From an uncultured Alphaproteobacteria bacterium (GTDB taxonomy: Bacteria > Pseudomonadota > Alphaproteobacteria > Rhodobacterales > Rhodobacteraceae), in NCBI GenBank assembly GCA_902573735.1, contig CACGLH010000003.1:62001-126000 (forward strand): a DNA stretch of 64,000 nucleotides, written 5' to 3'. Positions 26,134 to 35,835 of this stretch are shown one piece after another. The notes under the pieces are model-generated. The model saw only the letters and a program-made list of their open reading frames with translations, made no database searches and had not been told where the DNA came from. The position numbers and the translations under genes were made by a program. Position 1 is the stretch's first letter, and the number at the start of each line of letters is the position of its first letter.

Positions 26134-26667
26134 TTAAACAAACATTTGATTTTTTTTTAATTCAACTACAATCTTTTCTACCATTTTGGAATGACTAACT
26201 TTGGGTTTACTTTCTATTGTAATATCTGCTTCACTATATATAGGATTTCTTTCCCTAATTAAACTTTTTAGTACTTTTTCAGGTTCTAACTGGTTTAATA
26301 ATGGACGATTTTTTTTTCCTGAAACTCTTGGCCACAATGTTTCATAATCAGCTTTAAGCCAAATGGAAAAACCATGCTTTTTAATTAACTCACGTAGATC
26401 GTCTGATATAAAAGCCCCTCCCCCACTTGATAAAACCTGTGGTTTTTGTAACATTAACCTGCTAACAACTTTTTTTTCTCCTGCTCTGAAATATTTTTCA
26501 CCAAATTTTTCAAATATCTCTACAATTGTCATTCCTGCAGCTTTTTCAATTTCATTATCTGCGTCTATAAATCCTACATTTAAAAAATCAGATAGCTTAT
26601 TACCAATTGATGATTTTCCAGCCCCCATCAATCCAACTAAAACAACCATTTTCTTTAATTTATACAT
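26134..26667 (-). CDS. aroK: Shikimate kinase
   Basis: Phosphorylates shikimate at the 3-hydroxyl. The P-loop 'GLMGAGKSS' is at residues 12-20, and 'DADNEIEKAAGMTI' and 'LSSGGGAFI' carry shikimate-binding residues. The LID segment is near 'KKNRPLLN'. The 177-residue length is normal. It is the first gene of the leftward aroK-aroB-rnd-sufE run and diverges from the small ORF at 26798. Confidence 0.95.
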   Translation of the reverse strand: MYKLKKMVVLVGLMGAGKSSIGNKLSDFLNVGFIDADNEIEKAAGMTIVEIFEKFGEKYFRAGEKKVVSRLMLQKPQVLSSGGGAFISDDLRELIKKHGFSIWLKADYETLWPRVSGKKNRPLLNQLEPEKVLKSLIRERNPIYSEADITIESKPKVSHSKMVEKIVVELKKNQMFV

Positions 26668-26797
26668 TTTATTTCTTAGAATTATATTAAAAATATGAGA
26701 TTTTAATTTTATAATATTTTAAAAAACTTTTGAAAATATTTTTTTTTTGAATTAAAATTAATATAATTTTTATTATTATTTTTGTTTGTCTTTTTAA

Positions 26798-26926
26798 ATG
26801 TGGACATTATTAAAATTTATTTGTTTTTTATTTTTATTTTTTATACTTATTGTCCTTGTTTACTCTTTTATATTTGATATTACGCCAATTAATAATTTAT
26901 TAGTAATAAATGTACCGATAAAATAA
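26798..26926 (+). CDS. Small membrane peptide, coupled to next gene
   Basis: A 42-residue ORF starting 'MWTLLKFICFLFLFFILIVLVY': one long hydrophobic segment (about 5-26) and a short polar tail. Its TAA overlaps the ATG of the 539-residue exported protein by one base (TAATG), so translational coupling is likely if it is expressed. No clear ribosome-binding site was found. I do not recognise a family. Alternatively it is a chance ORF in AT-rich DNA upstream of the next gene. Confidence 0.45.
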   Translation: MWTLLKFICFLFLFFILIVLVYSFIFDITPINNLLVINVPIK

Positions 26927-28545
26927 TGATTTTGCGATCATGCTTATTTATAATTTTTATACCATTTAAATCTTTTATTTTAATAAATTTTTTATTTGCA
27001 GATGAGCCAATGTCTGCAATTGATTGGTTGGCAAAAAAAATAAACGATCCTCCTGTATTTTATACTTACCCATCTGAAATTGATGAAAATAGTAATATCG
27101 AGATTGAGAAAATGGTTCTTCCAAATATAAGCAAAAATTCAATTGGAATTTATCCTAGTATTAAAATAGGAATAAATTCTGATATTTGGAAGAATAACAA
27201 TGAAATTGAGATTTCTACCATTTTGAAAAAAATTAGAATTAGTGATTTATATTATCTTAATCGATTATTAAAAAGAATTCTACTTATTGAAACAGATCCA
27301 CCTATTATTGCTGTTGATGAAAAATTTTCCGGTACAATTTTTTTAAGGCAGAGAATTTTAAAATTAATTCAAATGGGTGCTTTAGATGATGCAGAAGCTC
27401 TTATTTTAGATGCTGAACCTACTTTTGATCCAAACTTGACTGATTTATGGTCTGAAATTTCATTCTTAACTTATCGATTTGAAAGATTTTGTAAAGCTAT
27501 TTTGAACGGCTATCATAATTCATTAGAACCTGCTCATAAAATTATTTGCCTTGCTAGGAGTGGCGACTGGAATGCTGCAGCTTTATCTTTGGCAACTTTT
27601 TCAAGTATTAATGAAATAGACAGTGATCATGAAAAATTACTAATAAATTATTTAGATCATGAAGCTGAATTAGAGATTATCAATAAAGATAAATGTGAAG
27701 AAGATAAATCTGTAATAATTTATCTATGTAATTTTTCTAACATTACTACACAAATTCCAAATTATGGCGTTAAATTTCTTTATAATAATTTAGGCAGAGG
27801 TAAAAGTATTAGGTCCAGAATTGTTGCTTCGGAAGAACTTGTAAAAAGTGGAGCTCTTAATCCAAATATTTTATTTTCTACATACAAAATTAAACAGCCC
27901 TCTACTTCAGGTGGTGTTTGGGCAAGAGCAAAACTTGTTCAAGAACTAGATAGAATTATCCAGTATGATTTTAATAATTATCAATATTTGTCCAATCATT
28001 TAAACATCATGATTGACGAATTTTTAAAAAATAAATTACTAACTGCTTTTGCAATTTCTTATGGAAAAAAACTCAAATCAAGTATATCAAATTTCCAACC
28101 ATTAAATGATCTAATTTTAATAACTAATATTTTAACTGGAGAATATAGCGATCTTCTTGAGAGAGATATAATTATTGATCTTAAATTAAAAAATTTAATT
28201 AGTGTTTTAAATAAAAGAGATAAACACTTACTAGAAGTACATTTACAAGAAAGTCTGAAAACTATTAGTAATAAGGATTATACTGAACTGCAAAATGCTA
28301 TTTTAAAAGCAAGTAATGGTATCTATCCTGAAAATGTTGCTTTTATGCATGATACAAAAAATGATTACTCAAACCAAGATGGTTTAGTGTTACTAAATGC
28401 TATATTAAAAATTTCTAACAGTTTAAATTATGATATTATAGATATGCAAACAGGCTTAGCATCATTGGTAAGGCTTGGGTTATTAAATGATTTTAAAGCT
28501 ATTTCAAATGAATTATTAATTATGGAATATTTCAAAAAAATTTAG
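26926..28545 (+). CDS. Uncharacterised exported alpha-helical protein
   Basis: A 539-residue protein with a hydrophobic N terminus (about 5-25) ending near 'LFADEPMSA', which looks like a Sec signal peptide. The mature part is mostly helical with repeat-like helices ('LRQRILKLIQMGALDDAEALILDAEP', read in pieces), reminiscent of TPR-type solenoids. Similar-sized unknown exported proteins are common upstream of xerD in alphaproteobacteria. No catalytic motif was seen. It is followed 8 bases later by xerD, so the two are likely cotranscribed. Confidence 0.7.
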   Translation: MILRSCLFIIFIPFKSFILINFLFADEPMSAIDWLAKKINDPPVFYTYPSEIDENSNIEIEKMVLPNISKNSIGIYPSIKIGINSDIWKNNNEIEISTILKKIRISDLYYLNRLLKRILLIETDPPIIAVDEKFSGTIFLRQRILKLIQMGALDDAEALILDAEPTFDPNLTDLWSEISFLTYRFERFCKAILNGYHNSLEPAHKIICLARSGDWNAAALSLATFSSINEIDSDHEKLLINYLDHEAELEIINKDKCEEDKSVIIYLCNFSNITTQIPNYGVKFLYNNLGRGKSIRSRIVASEELVKSGALNPNILFSTYKIKQPSTSGGVWARAKLVQELDRIIQYDFNNYQYLSNHLNIMIDEFLKNKLLTAFAISYGKKLKSSISNFQPLNDLILITNILTGEYSDLLERDIIIDLKLKNLISVLNKRDKHLLEVHLQESLKTISNKDYTELQNAILKASNGIYPENVAFMHDTKNDYSNQDGLVLLNAILKISNSLNYDIIDMQTGLASLVRLGLLNDFKAISNELLIMEYFKKI

Positions 28546-28553
28546 GGACATAA

Positions 28554-29468
28554 ATGAATATTAATAATAAGTTAGACTATTTTTTTGAGTCAATAATGGC
28601 TGAAAAAAATTTTAGTTTAAATTCGATTGATGCATATAAAAATGATTTAACCCAACTATTTCAAAATAAAGAAGATTTTAATTTAAAAACTATATCGGAA
28701 GAATATATAATTGAAAATTTAAATCTATTAAAGAAATTAAATACTTCTGACAGAACAATAGCAAGAAAAATATCTTGTTATAAACATTTTTTCAAGTTTG
28801 CAATAGAAGAGAAGTGGATAATCAAAAATCCTTGTATTAAATTAAAATCCCCAAAATATGTAAATAAATTACCAGAAACATTATCTATAAGAGAAATAAA
28901 TTTATTATTAAATTCTTCAAAAATTGCTGATAGTAAAATAATAAATAATATTAGAAACAATACATTACTTGAGCTTATATATGGAACTGGATTGAGAGTA
29001 AGTGAACTTGTTTCTATTCCTTCAAATGCTATTAATAAGAATTCTGAACTTTTTTTAATAAGGGGAAAGGGTAATAAAGAGAGGTTAGTGCCAATTTCAA
29101 GTTCTGCAAAAAATGCTGTAAATAAATGGCTTAAATATAGGAATAAAATGATTATCAAAGAAAAATCAAAAAAATTTTTATTTCCAGCAAATTCAAAATT
29201 AGGACATCTAAGTAGAGTACAATTTTTTAATATTTTAAAAAAAATTTCCAATCATGCGGGATTAGGCAGTAAAAAAATTTCACCGCATATTATTAGACAT
29301 GCATTTGCTACACATCTTTTGTCCAATGGTGCTGATCTCAGAGTTATTCAAAGTCTATTAGGTCATTCAGATATTGCTACTACTCAAATATATACCCATG
29401 TGTTAGATGATAAAAAAAAGTTATTAGTCTTAAAAAATCATCCACTAGCAAAAATTAGTTTAAATTAA
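28554..29468 (+). CDS. xerD: Tyrosine recombinase XerD
   Basis: Site-specific recombinase resolving chromosome dimers at dif together with XerC. The SAM-like N-terminal domain (about 1-95) is followed by the catalytic domain. Active residues are readable: Arg148 ('GTGLRVSEL'), Lys172 ('GKGNKERLVP'), His245 and Arg248 ('HIIRHAFATHLL'), His271 ('LGHSD') and nucleophile Tyr280. The position opposite aroK-aroB supports the housekeeping XerD, not an integrase. XerC remains an alternative name. Confidence 0.92.
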   Translation: MNINNKLDYFFESIMAEKNFSLNSIDAYKNDLTQLFQNKEDFNLKTISEEYIIENLNLLKKLNTSDRTIARKISCYKHFFKFAIEEKWIIKNPCIKLKSPKYVNKLPETLSIREINLLLNSSKIADSKIINNIRNNTLLELIYGTGLRVSELVSIPSNAINKNSELFLIRGKGNKERLVPISSSAKNAVNKWLKYRNKMIIKEKSKKFLFPANSKLGHLSRVQFFNILKKISNHAGLGSKKISPHIIRHAFATHLLSNGADLRVIQSLLGHSDIATTQIYTHVLDDKKKLLVLKNHPLAKISLN

Positions 29469-29480
29469 AAGGTAAATTTA

Positions 29481-30788
29481 ATGACAGGAATCGAATTAAT
29501 ATCTTATTTTAATATTGCTATTTGGGGTAGCCCTGTGGTTGTATTATTTCTTTTAATATTGTCCGCTTTTTTTTCAGGTTCTGAAACTGCTCTTACTGCA
29601 TCAAGTCGACCTAAACTTAGAAGTATGAGTGATAGAGGATCAAATGGAGCTAAAAAAGCATTAGATATTACAAATGATAATGAGAGCTTAATTGGAACGA
29701 TTTTATTAGGCAATAATTTAGTAAATATCTTGGCAACATCTTTAGCAACAGCCTATTTTGTGCGGTTTTTTGGTGATAATGGAGTTTTTATTGCTACTTT
29801 TTGTATGACTGTCCTAATTTTAGTTTTTTCTGAGCTTTTACCTAAAACATATGCAATTAATAATCCAGAAACAGCTGCAAGAAGAGTTGCACCATTAGTT
29901 TTGTTTTTTATTTATATTTTTTCACCAATTATGATTTTTGTGAGAAAATTTGTTCAATTACTTCTAAGTTTATTGGGTTTAAAAATTGATCCAAGCAAAC
30001 ATATTCTTGCTTCAGATGAAATTGCAGGAGCTATAGCTCTTCATCATTCGGAAGGCTCTGTTAAAAAAGATGCTAGGGATCGTTTGCTAGGAGTACTTGA
30101 TCTCCCAGAAAGAGTAGTAGAAGAAATCATGTTACATAGAAGTCAAATTGAGATGGTTGATGCTGATGATCCACCAAAAAAGATTTTAGAGAAATGCCTT
30201 AAATCACCATATACTAGAATCCCTATTTTTAAAAATGATCAAGAAAATGTTGTGGGTATTCTTCATGCTAAAGATTTGCTTAGAAAAACAAGTGTTCTTT
30301 CATCAATTGGATCAAAAAATTTTGATATTAAAAAATTTGATATTATGAAAGTTGCAATGAAGCCATATTTTATACCTGAAACTACAACCCTTGATCTTCA
30401 GATGCGCCAATTTTTAAAAAGAAAAGCTCATTTTGCACTTGTTGTAGACGAATATGGAGATTTAAGAGGTTTAATTACCTTAGAAGATATAATAGAGGAG
30501 ATAGTTGGTGAAATATCTGACGAACATGATATAGAAGTAGATCAAATGATTGATACTTCTGACGGTAAGTTCATAATAGATGGTGGAATGAGTATAAGGG
30601 ATTTAAATAGAGCTTATGATTGGTTGCTTCCAGATAACGAAGCTAATACAATTGCCGGATTAGTCATACATGAGGCTCAACATATCCCTAATGTAGGTCA
30701 AGTTTTCAATTTTTACGGATTTAGATTTGAAATTTTAACAAAAGAAAAAAATAAAATTACCAAAATAAAGCTAGCAAAATTAAATTAA
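29481..30788 (+). CDS. CNNM/CorC-family protein (DUF21, CBS pair, CorC_HlyC)
   Basis: Membrane protein linked in this family to magnesium or other cation efflux. An N-terminal DUF21 region with membrane segments (about 15-150, 'ILSAFFSGSETALTAS') is followed by two CBS domains (about 200-330, with 'ALVVDEYGDLRGLITLEDIIEEIVGEI' read in pieces). A transporter-associated domain ends the protein ('DGGMSIRDLNRAY...ANTIAGLV'). The 435-residue length matches the full-length family. It lies 12 bases after xerD. Confidence 0.92.
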   Translation: MTGIELISYFNIAIWGSPVVVLFLLILSAFFSGSETALTASSRPKLRSMSDRGSNGAKKALDITNDNESLIGTILLGNNLVNILATSLATAYFVRFFGDNGVFIATFCMTVLILVFSELLPKTYAINNPETAARRVAPLVLFFIYIFSPIMIFVRKFVQLLLSLLGLKIDPSKHILASDEIAGAIALHHSEGSVKKDARDRLLGVLDLPERVVEEIMLHRSQIEMVDADDPPKKILEKCLKSPYTRIPIFKNDQENVVGILHAKDLLRKTSVLSSIGSKNFDIKKFDIMKVAMKPYFIPETTTLDLQMRQFLKRKAHFALVVDEYGDLRGLITLEDIIEEIVGEISDEHDIEVDQMIDTSDGKFIIDGGMSIRDLNRAYDWLLPDNEANTIAGLVIHEAQHIPNVGQVFNFYGFRFEILTKEKNKITKIKLAKLN

Positions 30789-30806
30789 TTATGTTTTTTA
30801 AATGTT

Positions 30807-31376
30807 ATGTCTTTTTCAGTTTATAGTAAAATTAAAATTATAAATTTATTTTCTATATTTTTTCTTATATATTTTTTGTCTTATCCTTCATACCCTCAGA
30901 ATGGTGATAATTCTGGCATTTTAAATTCTAATGAGCAAATTAAAGCAGAATATGGAAATTGGTTGCAAATTTGTGAAAATGAAAAAAATCAATGTGTTGG
31001 TGTACAATTTGCTCTTGATGTTCAAGGTGAAAGAGCAGCTAGGTTTATTATAGAAAGGATAAATCAAAATAGTGAAACTGTCGCAGACTCACTTATTACA
31101 ATATTCATTCCTTATGATTCTATTGTCCCAATTTTACCAAATGGTATAACTCTTGCTGTGGATTCTGCTGAACCTTTTACAGAGCAATTTTTATTTTGTG
31201 ACCAGCTAGGTTGTACATCTCAATTTGGTCTTACAAAACAAGGGATAGATCTATTTATGAACGGTGCAAACCTTGCTATTTATATGATTGATATTAGGAA
31301 TCCAAATAATAAATTTATAGTTGATGTTGATTTGGACAATTTTGGTAAAGTTTACAATAGTATAATGCCAAAATAG
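30807..31376 (+). CDS. Invasion-associated locus B (IalB) family protein
   Basis: A 189-residue exported protein. The N terminus is a signal peptide (hydrophobic about 10-28, with likely cleavage near 'YPSYPQNGD'). The mature domain shows the IalB pattern 'YGNWLQICENEKNQCVGVQF' with paired cysteines, and later 'FCDQLGCTSQFGLT'. In pathogens IalB is tied to host-cell entry, but the family is widespread in free-living alphaproteobacteria, where its role is unclear. Its end abuts the convergent ketosynthase gene directly. Confidence 0.85.
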   Translation: MSFSVYSKIKIINLFSIFFLIYFLSYPSYPQNGDNSGILNSNEQIKAEYGNWLQICENEKNQCVGVQFALDVQGERAARFIIERINQNSETVADSLITIFIPYDSIVPILPNGITLAVDSAEPFTEQFLFCDQLGCTSQFGLTKQGIDLFMNGANLAIYMIDIRNPNNKFIVDVDLDNFGKVYNSIMPK

Positions 31377-32588
31377 CTAGGAAAATTTTTTCAATGCTAA
31401 AACTGCATTTGTTCCGCCAAAAGCAAATGAATTAGATAATATACATTTTACGTTTTTTTGCCTAGCTGTATTTGGCACTATGTCTAAATCACAATCTGGA
31501 TCTTTTTTTAAAAAGTTTATTGTAGGAGCAATTATTTGTTTATTTAATGCCAATAAACAACCTAATAATTCGACTGCCCCTGTACCTCCAATTAAATGGC
31601 CATGCATTGATTTTGTTGACGAGATCATTAGTTTTTTTGCATGACTTTTAAACACTTCTTTTATGGCAGCACATTCAGTTTTATCATTTGCTAAAGTTCC
31701 AGTACCATGTGCATTGATGTATTCCACATCTTCTGGATTAAATTTTGCATCATTTAAAGCACCAATAATTGCTCTTGCTGCCCCCTTTTTACTTGGGTTT
31801 ACAATATCTTTAGCATCTGATGTCATCGAAAAACCAGCTACTTCTGCTAAAATATTTGCACCTCGTTTTTTTGCATCTCGATAATTTTCAAATATGAATA
31901 TTGCTGCACCTTCTCCTTGTACCATACCATCCCTATTTTTGCAAAACGGACGACATGCTTCTTTAGACATTATTCTTAACCCTTCCCATGCTTTAATTCC
32001 TCCAAAACAAAGCATACTTTCAGAACCTCCAGTAATTGCAGCTTTTATAACTCCAGATCGAATTAAGTTAAAAGCTTGACCCATTGCATGATTTGAGGAA
32101 GAACATGCAGATGCTATTGTAAAACTGGGCCCTTGCACATTAAATTTAATTGAAACATTGCTAGCAGCAGCATTATTCATTAATTTTGGAACAATTAATG
32201 GATGTACTCTGTTTTTACCTTCTTCATATACCTGTCTATAATTTTCATCTTGTGTTTGTAGGCCACCTCCAGCAGTCCCTAATATAACTCCAATATCTGA
32301 GTTATCATTTTTTTGGAATTCCCAACCAGATGATGATACTGCTTGTTTAGTTGCAATAAGTGCAAATTGGGTGAATTTATCATATATTGATTTTTCTTGT
32401 TTGGTAAAATGAATATCTGGGTTATAATTTTTTATCTGACCGCCAATTTTTATAGATAATCTGTTCGAATTTAGAAAATCAATCTTACTTATACCACTTT
32501 TTCCTTCTGATAAGGAATTAAAATTTGAAGATAAGTCTTTACCTAAAGAGCTTACAACACCTGCTCCTGTAATTACAACACGATTCAT
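31377..32588 (-). CDS. Beta-ketoacyl-ACP synthase (FabF type)
   Basis: Condensing enzyme extending acyl-ACP with malonyl-ACP. The catalytic triad is readable as Cys162 ('ASACSSSNHAMG'), His294 ('NAHGTGTLANDKTE') and His331 ('KSMHGHLIGGTG'). The 403-residue length is normal. It sits two bases after a dedicated ACP gene and near lpxD. In rhizobia comparable ACP and ketosynthase pairs (acpXL, fabF-XL) build very-long-chain acyl groups for lipid A; a similar role here is inference from context. It may not be the main FabF. Confidence 0.92.
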   Translation of the reverse strand: MNRVVITGAGVVSSLGKDLSSNFNSLSEGKSGISKIDFLNSNRLSIKIGGQIKNYNPDIHFTKQEKSIYDKFTQFALIATKQAVSSSGWEFQKNDNSDIGVILGTAGGGLQTQDENYRQVYEEGKNRVHPLIVPKLMNNAAASNVSIKFNVQGPSFTIASACSSSNHAMGQAFNLIRSGVIKAAITGGSESMLCFGGIKAWEGLRIMSKEACRPFCKNRDGMVQGEGAAIFIFENYRDAKKRGANILAEVAGFSMTSDAKDIVNPSKKGAARAIIGALNDAKFNPEDVEYINAHGTGTLANDKTECAAIKEVFKSHAKKLMISSTKSMHGHLIGGTGAVELLGCLLALNKQIIAPTINFLKKDPDCDLDIVPNTARQKNVKCILSNSFAFGGTNAVLALKKFS

Positions 32589-32590
32589 AC

Positions 32591-32875
32591 TTAATTTTTT
32601 CCTGAAGCCAAGTTAACTAAATTTTCAACTGCACTAATGATTGAACTCACATTGCTTATGTCGAATGTTGAGTTTGTTGGATCATTTGCATTGAATGGAA
32701 TAGTTATGTTAAAAGTCTCTTCAATTGAAAATACTATTTCAACCAAAGCTAATGAATCTACTCCTAAATCCTCAAGTGTTAGATTTTCCTTAATTTCACT
32801 AGGATCTAATAAGGTTTGTTCAGATAAAATTTCAATTATTTTGTATTTAACACTTTCTGACATTTGTAAATTCAC
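32591..32875 (-). CDS. Acyl carrier protein
   Basis: A 94-residue ACP. The phosphopantetheine site is Ser41 in 'DLGVDSLALVEIVFSIEE'. The helix after the site, 'VFSIEETFNITIP', and the overall length longer than the 78 residues of AcpP suggest a specialised ACP working with the adjacent ketosynthase. The first Met is at residue 1 and a second at residue 5, so the exact start could shift by four residues. It lies 18 bases downstream of lpxD in the same direction. Confidence 0.92.
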   Translation of the reverse strand: MNLQMSESVKYKIIEILSEQTLLDPSEIKENLTLEDLGVDSLALVEIVFSIEETFNITIPFNANDPTNSTFDISNVSSIISAVENLVNLASGKN

Positions 32876-32893
32876 CTAAAAATCTTTTACAAA

Positions 32894-33982
32894 CTATTTT
32901 TTATTAATTTTAGAAAAAATTTCATCAACTAATTTATTTAATTCGTTTATTCTTTTTTGAATTCTAGGAAGTCTTCTAAGAGACATGTAAGAGGCAACAT
33001 TTTTTTTCATTTCCATTGCCGGATTTCCCATCATAAATTTTCTAGCTGGTACATTAGCTGATACTCCAGTTTTGCCAGCTAATATAGCATTATCACCGAT
33101 ATAAAGATTATCAGCAATTCCTACTTGACCTCCCATGACAACATTATTACCGACCTTAGTACTGCCAGCTATACCTACTTGACCACATATTAAACAATCA
33201 TTACCAATTTCAACGTTATGGGCTATATGAACTAAATTATCAAGTTTAGTACCAGATTTAATAATAGTACTTTTAATTGTCCCCTTATCAATACATGAGT
33301 TGGAGCCAATTTCCACATTATTTCCAATTTCTACAGCACCTATTGATCCAACTCTTACAAAAGAATTCTTAGAAGAGGAACTTTCTTCTTTTAATCTATC
33401 TAAGATATTTTCTCCATTTTGAGTGTGAAAAGAAAATCCATCTGAGCCTATTACAACATTTTGATGACAAATAAAATTATCACCAATAGTGGTGTTATCA
33501 GATATTTTTACTCCTGATTTAATTAAACAATTATCTCCTATTATTACATTTTTACCTATATCAACAAAATTACCAATATTTGCGTTTTTTCCTATTTTTG
33601 TCCCTTTATTTATAAATACAAAAGATCCTATATCAGGATTAGCTCCAATTTTAGACGAAGAATCTATAAATGAATTATAATTGATAGATTTTTTGTCGTT
33701 GTTTAAAGATTGAAATAAAGAAGTTAATTTGGATAAAGTAATTTTTGATTTCTTGGCTATGACAACTCCTTCAAGATTAGTTGTCTTCCAATCAAATAAA
33801 TTACTAATGATTGCTCCTTTAGCTTTTGTGTTAAAAAGTTGGTTTTCAAATTTTTTATCTATTGCAATTGCTATTTGATCTTTTTTAGCAATTAAGGGTT
33901 CTGCTGGTGAAGAAAAAATTAAATTACCATTTCCACGGAAATCACAGTCTAAAGCCTTTGCAATTTCAGCTAAAGAAATCAT
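32894..33982 (-). CDS. lpxD: UDP-3-O-(3-hydroxyacyl)glucosamine N-acyltransferase
   Basis: Third enzyme of lipid A synthesis. The N-terminal uridine-binding domain (about 1-100) is followed by a left-handed beta-helix of hexapeptide repeats ('IGKNANIGNFVDIG', 'VGNNVVMGGQVGIADN'). The catalytic His lies in 'LDNLVHIAHNVEIG'. The C-terminal helix ends in 'INELNKLVDEIFSKINKK'. The 362-residue length is right. The bamA-skp-lpxD-fabZ-lpxA neighbourhood seen elsewhere is absent; here it leads the ACP and ketosynthase genes. Confidence 0.95.
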   Translation of the reverse strand: MISLAEIAKALDCDFRGNGNLIFSSPAEPLIAKKDQIAIAIDKKFENQLFNTKAKGAIISNLFDWKTTNLEGVVIAKKSKITLSKLTSLFQSLNNDKKSINYNSFIDSSSKIGANPDIGSFVFINKGTKIGKNANIGNFVDIGKNVIIGDNCLIKSGVKISDNTTIGDNFICHQNVVIGSDGFSFHTQNGENILDRLKEESSSSKNSFVRVGSIGAVEIGNNVEIGSNSCIDKGTIKSTIIKSGTKLDNLVHIAHNVEIGNDCLICGQVGIAGSTKVGNNVVMGGQVGIADNLYIGDNAILAGKTGVSANVPARKFMMGNPAMEMKKNVASYMSLRRLPRIQKRINELNKLVDEIFSKINKK

Positions 33983-34014
33983 TTCATCCTCACAAAATAA
34001 AAAACTAAAACCTA

Positions 34015-35607
34015 TTACGCATCTTTATTTATTTCATAAGAAAATAAAGATAAATAAATTAATGCATCTCTACCATAAATATCTGGTCTATAATTAATAG
34101 TTCCAAAATCGTCAAAAATTACTGTTCTATATGACATGTAAACTGGTATAAAGTTTTCAAGATTAAATCTAGTTTCTTCAGTACTATTTAATGCGGAATA
34201 AAATTTTGAATAATCTACATTTTCATCACCTGATAACAAAGCATTTGCAAATTCAAAAGGCCGAGCTAGCCTTACACAACCATGGCTAAAAGCTCTTAAA
34301 TCTTTTGAAAATAATTTTTTCATTGGGGTATCATGCATATATATACTATGTTTATTTGGAAACATAAATTTTACCTGACCTAGTGCATTTAAATCTCCTG
34401 GATTTTGTTTTATTTCAAATGGAAAATTATCTACAGTAAATACACTCATATCAATTAGGTTAGGATCTATTGTTTTATTAGTTCCTCTTACAAACAATAA
34501 CATATCATTATTAATTAAAAATTCTGGATCCTCTTGAATTTTTGGTAAGTATTCATCTACTGCAATACTTTTTGGAACATGCCAAGTTGGATTTACGATA
34601 ACATGTGTCATTTGGTCAAAAAATTCTGCAGTTTGATAATCTGGTAACCCTATAACAACTTTAGATTGCCATAAGATATTATTATTGCTTACATATTTAG
34701 CTTCATAATTAGCTTGATTGATCAAAATATAATCTTTTCCAAAGTTAAAATTTAACCATCTTAATCTTTCTAGATTTACTAGGACCTGCATTAATTTTGT
34801 ATCAATAGATAGATTAAGTGCTTGGTAAGTTTTTTTTCCAACTACACCATCTGAATCTAATCCACTATATTCTTGAAAAAGCATTACTGATTTTAATAAT
34901 TCTTTATCAAAAGTTTCAGAATTAGATGTATCCTGGTGTATATTTAATTCAAATAAACGTTGTCTTAGTTGAATTATATTTGGGTGAGACATACCGACTT
35001 CAAGTGTAATATCATTGGGTACTGATGTAATTTTTATTTTTTTACTTTTAATGTCTTTTAGGTTTGCTAACTCTTTCATTAACTTAAGATAATCTGGATT
35101 ATTTGGTCTTAAATTTTCAAAATAAATTTTTATATCTAAATAATCATTAAGATTATTTAGAAAATTTTCTGATGGTGGTTTTTCTCTTTTGATATCAATA
35201 AATGATGACAGGGAAAGTGGATCAACAATTCCAACACTTAAATCTTGGGAGTATAATAAAAATTTTTCTGTTAAAATAACTTCTAATTTAGCAAGATCAT
35301 TAAATTCTGAAGAAGAAGCTAATTTTTCTATATCTTTTAAGCCATATCTTGCAATTGGAATACCTTCTTGGTAGGCATTTTTTAATTCATTTATAAATTC
35401 ATTAGTTTTAATTTTATTATTTTGCCAAAAAGGTTGATATAAATTTTTTGAGTAATAAGACTTTATTGATGCATCAATAGTATTGCTAAATTCAAGCAAA
35501 TTTCTAATTTCAGATATTAAATTTTTCTGCTCGTTTGAATAAATTTTTGAACAAAGCAAAAAAGTAAAAATATATATAAGGCTTAATTTAAAAATAATTT
35601 TTTTCAT
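34015..35607 (-). CDS. L,D-transpeptidase (YcbB/LdtD-like)
   Basis: Periplasmic enzyme forming 3-3 peptidoglycan crosslinks or related linkages. A signal peptide (about 5-22) is followed by a scaffold region and a peptidoglycan-binding domain ('LRQRLFELNI...FQEYSGLDSDGVVGKKTYQALN'). The YkuD catalytic domain has 'YMHDTP' and 'SHGCVRLARP', with the nucleophile Cys444. The 530-residue size and domain order match the YcbB group. It diverges from a DUF882 peptidase gene, a pairing that suggests joint wall remodelling. Confidence 0.93.
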   Translation of the reverse strand: MKKIIFKLSLIYIFTFLLCSKIYSNEQKNLISEIRNLLEFSNTIDASIKSYYSKNLYQPFWQNNKIKTNEFINELKNAYQEGIPIARYGLKDIEKLASSSEFNDLAKLEVILTEKFLLYSQDLSVGIVDPLSLSSFIDIKREKPPSENFLNNLNDYLDIKIYFENLRPNNPDYLKLMKELANLKDIKSKKIKITSVPNDITLEVGMSHPNIIQLRQRLFELNIHQDTSNSETFDKELLKSVMLFQEYSGLDSDGVVGKKTYQALNLSIDTKLMQVLVNLERLRWLNFNFGKDYILINQANYEAKYVSNNNILWQSKVVIGLPDYQTAEFFDQMTHVIVNPTWHVPKSIAVDEYLPKIQEDPEFLINNDMLLFVRGTNKTIDPNLIDMSVFTVDNFPFEIKQNPGDLNALGQVKFMFPNKHSIYMHDTPMKKLFSKDLRAFSHGCVRLARPFEFANALLSGDENVDYSKFYSALNSTEETRFNLENFIPVYMSYRTVIFDDFGTINYRPDIYGRDALIYLSLFSYEINKDA

Positions 35608-35747
35608 TTACATATAATCCTATTTAAACTTAATACTCATTTCAACTCAATTAATCTAATAGATGACATAAATTAAAAATTTAACAAGATTAAATATTCG
35701 TCGTAAATTTATTTAATATTAGCGAATTATATAGTTATTAATTAAAG

Positions 35748-35775
35748 TTGACATTTTAAAAAAAAACACTAAGAT
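35748..35775 (+). promoter_or_regulatory. Candidate sigma70-type promoter for the DUF882 gene
   Basis: TTGACA (35748-35753) is followed after 16 bases by TAAGAT (35770-35775), a 4-of-6 match to TATAAT. A transcript from here would run through the GC-rich element at 35836 before reaching the ATG at 35892. Confidence 0.35.
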
Positions 35776-35835
35776 TCAATAAGTTATTGTATACAAAAAT
35801 AGTAATCAGGTTAAAATTAATAGATTTTTACAGTT

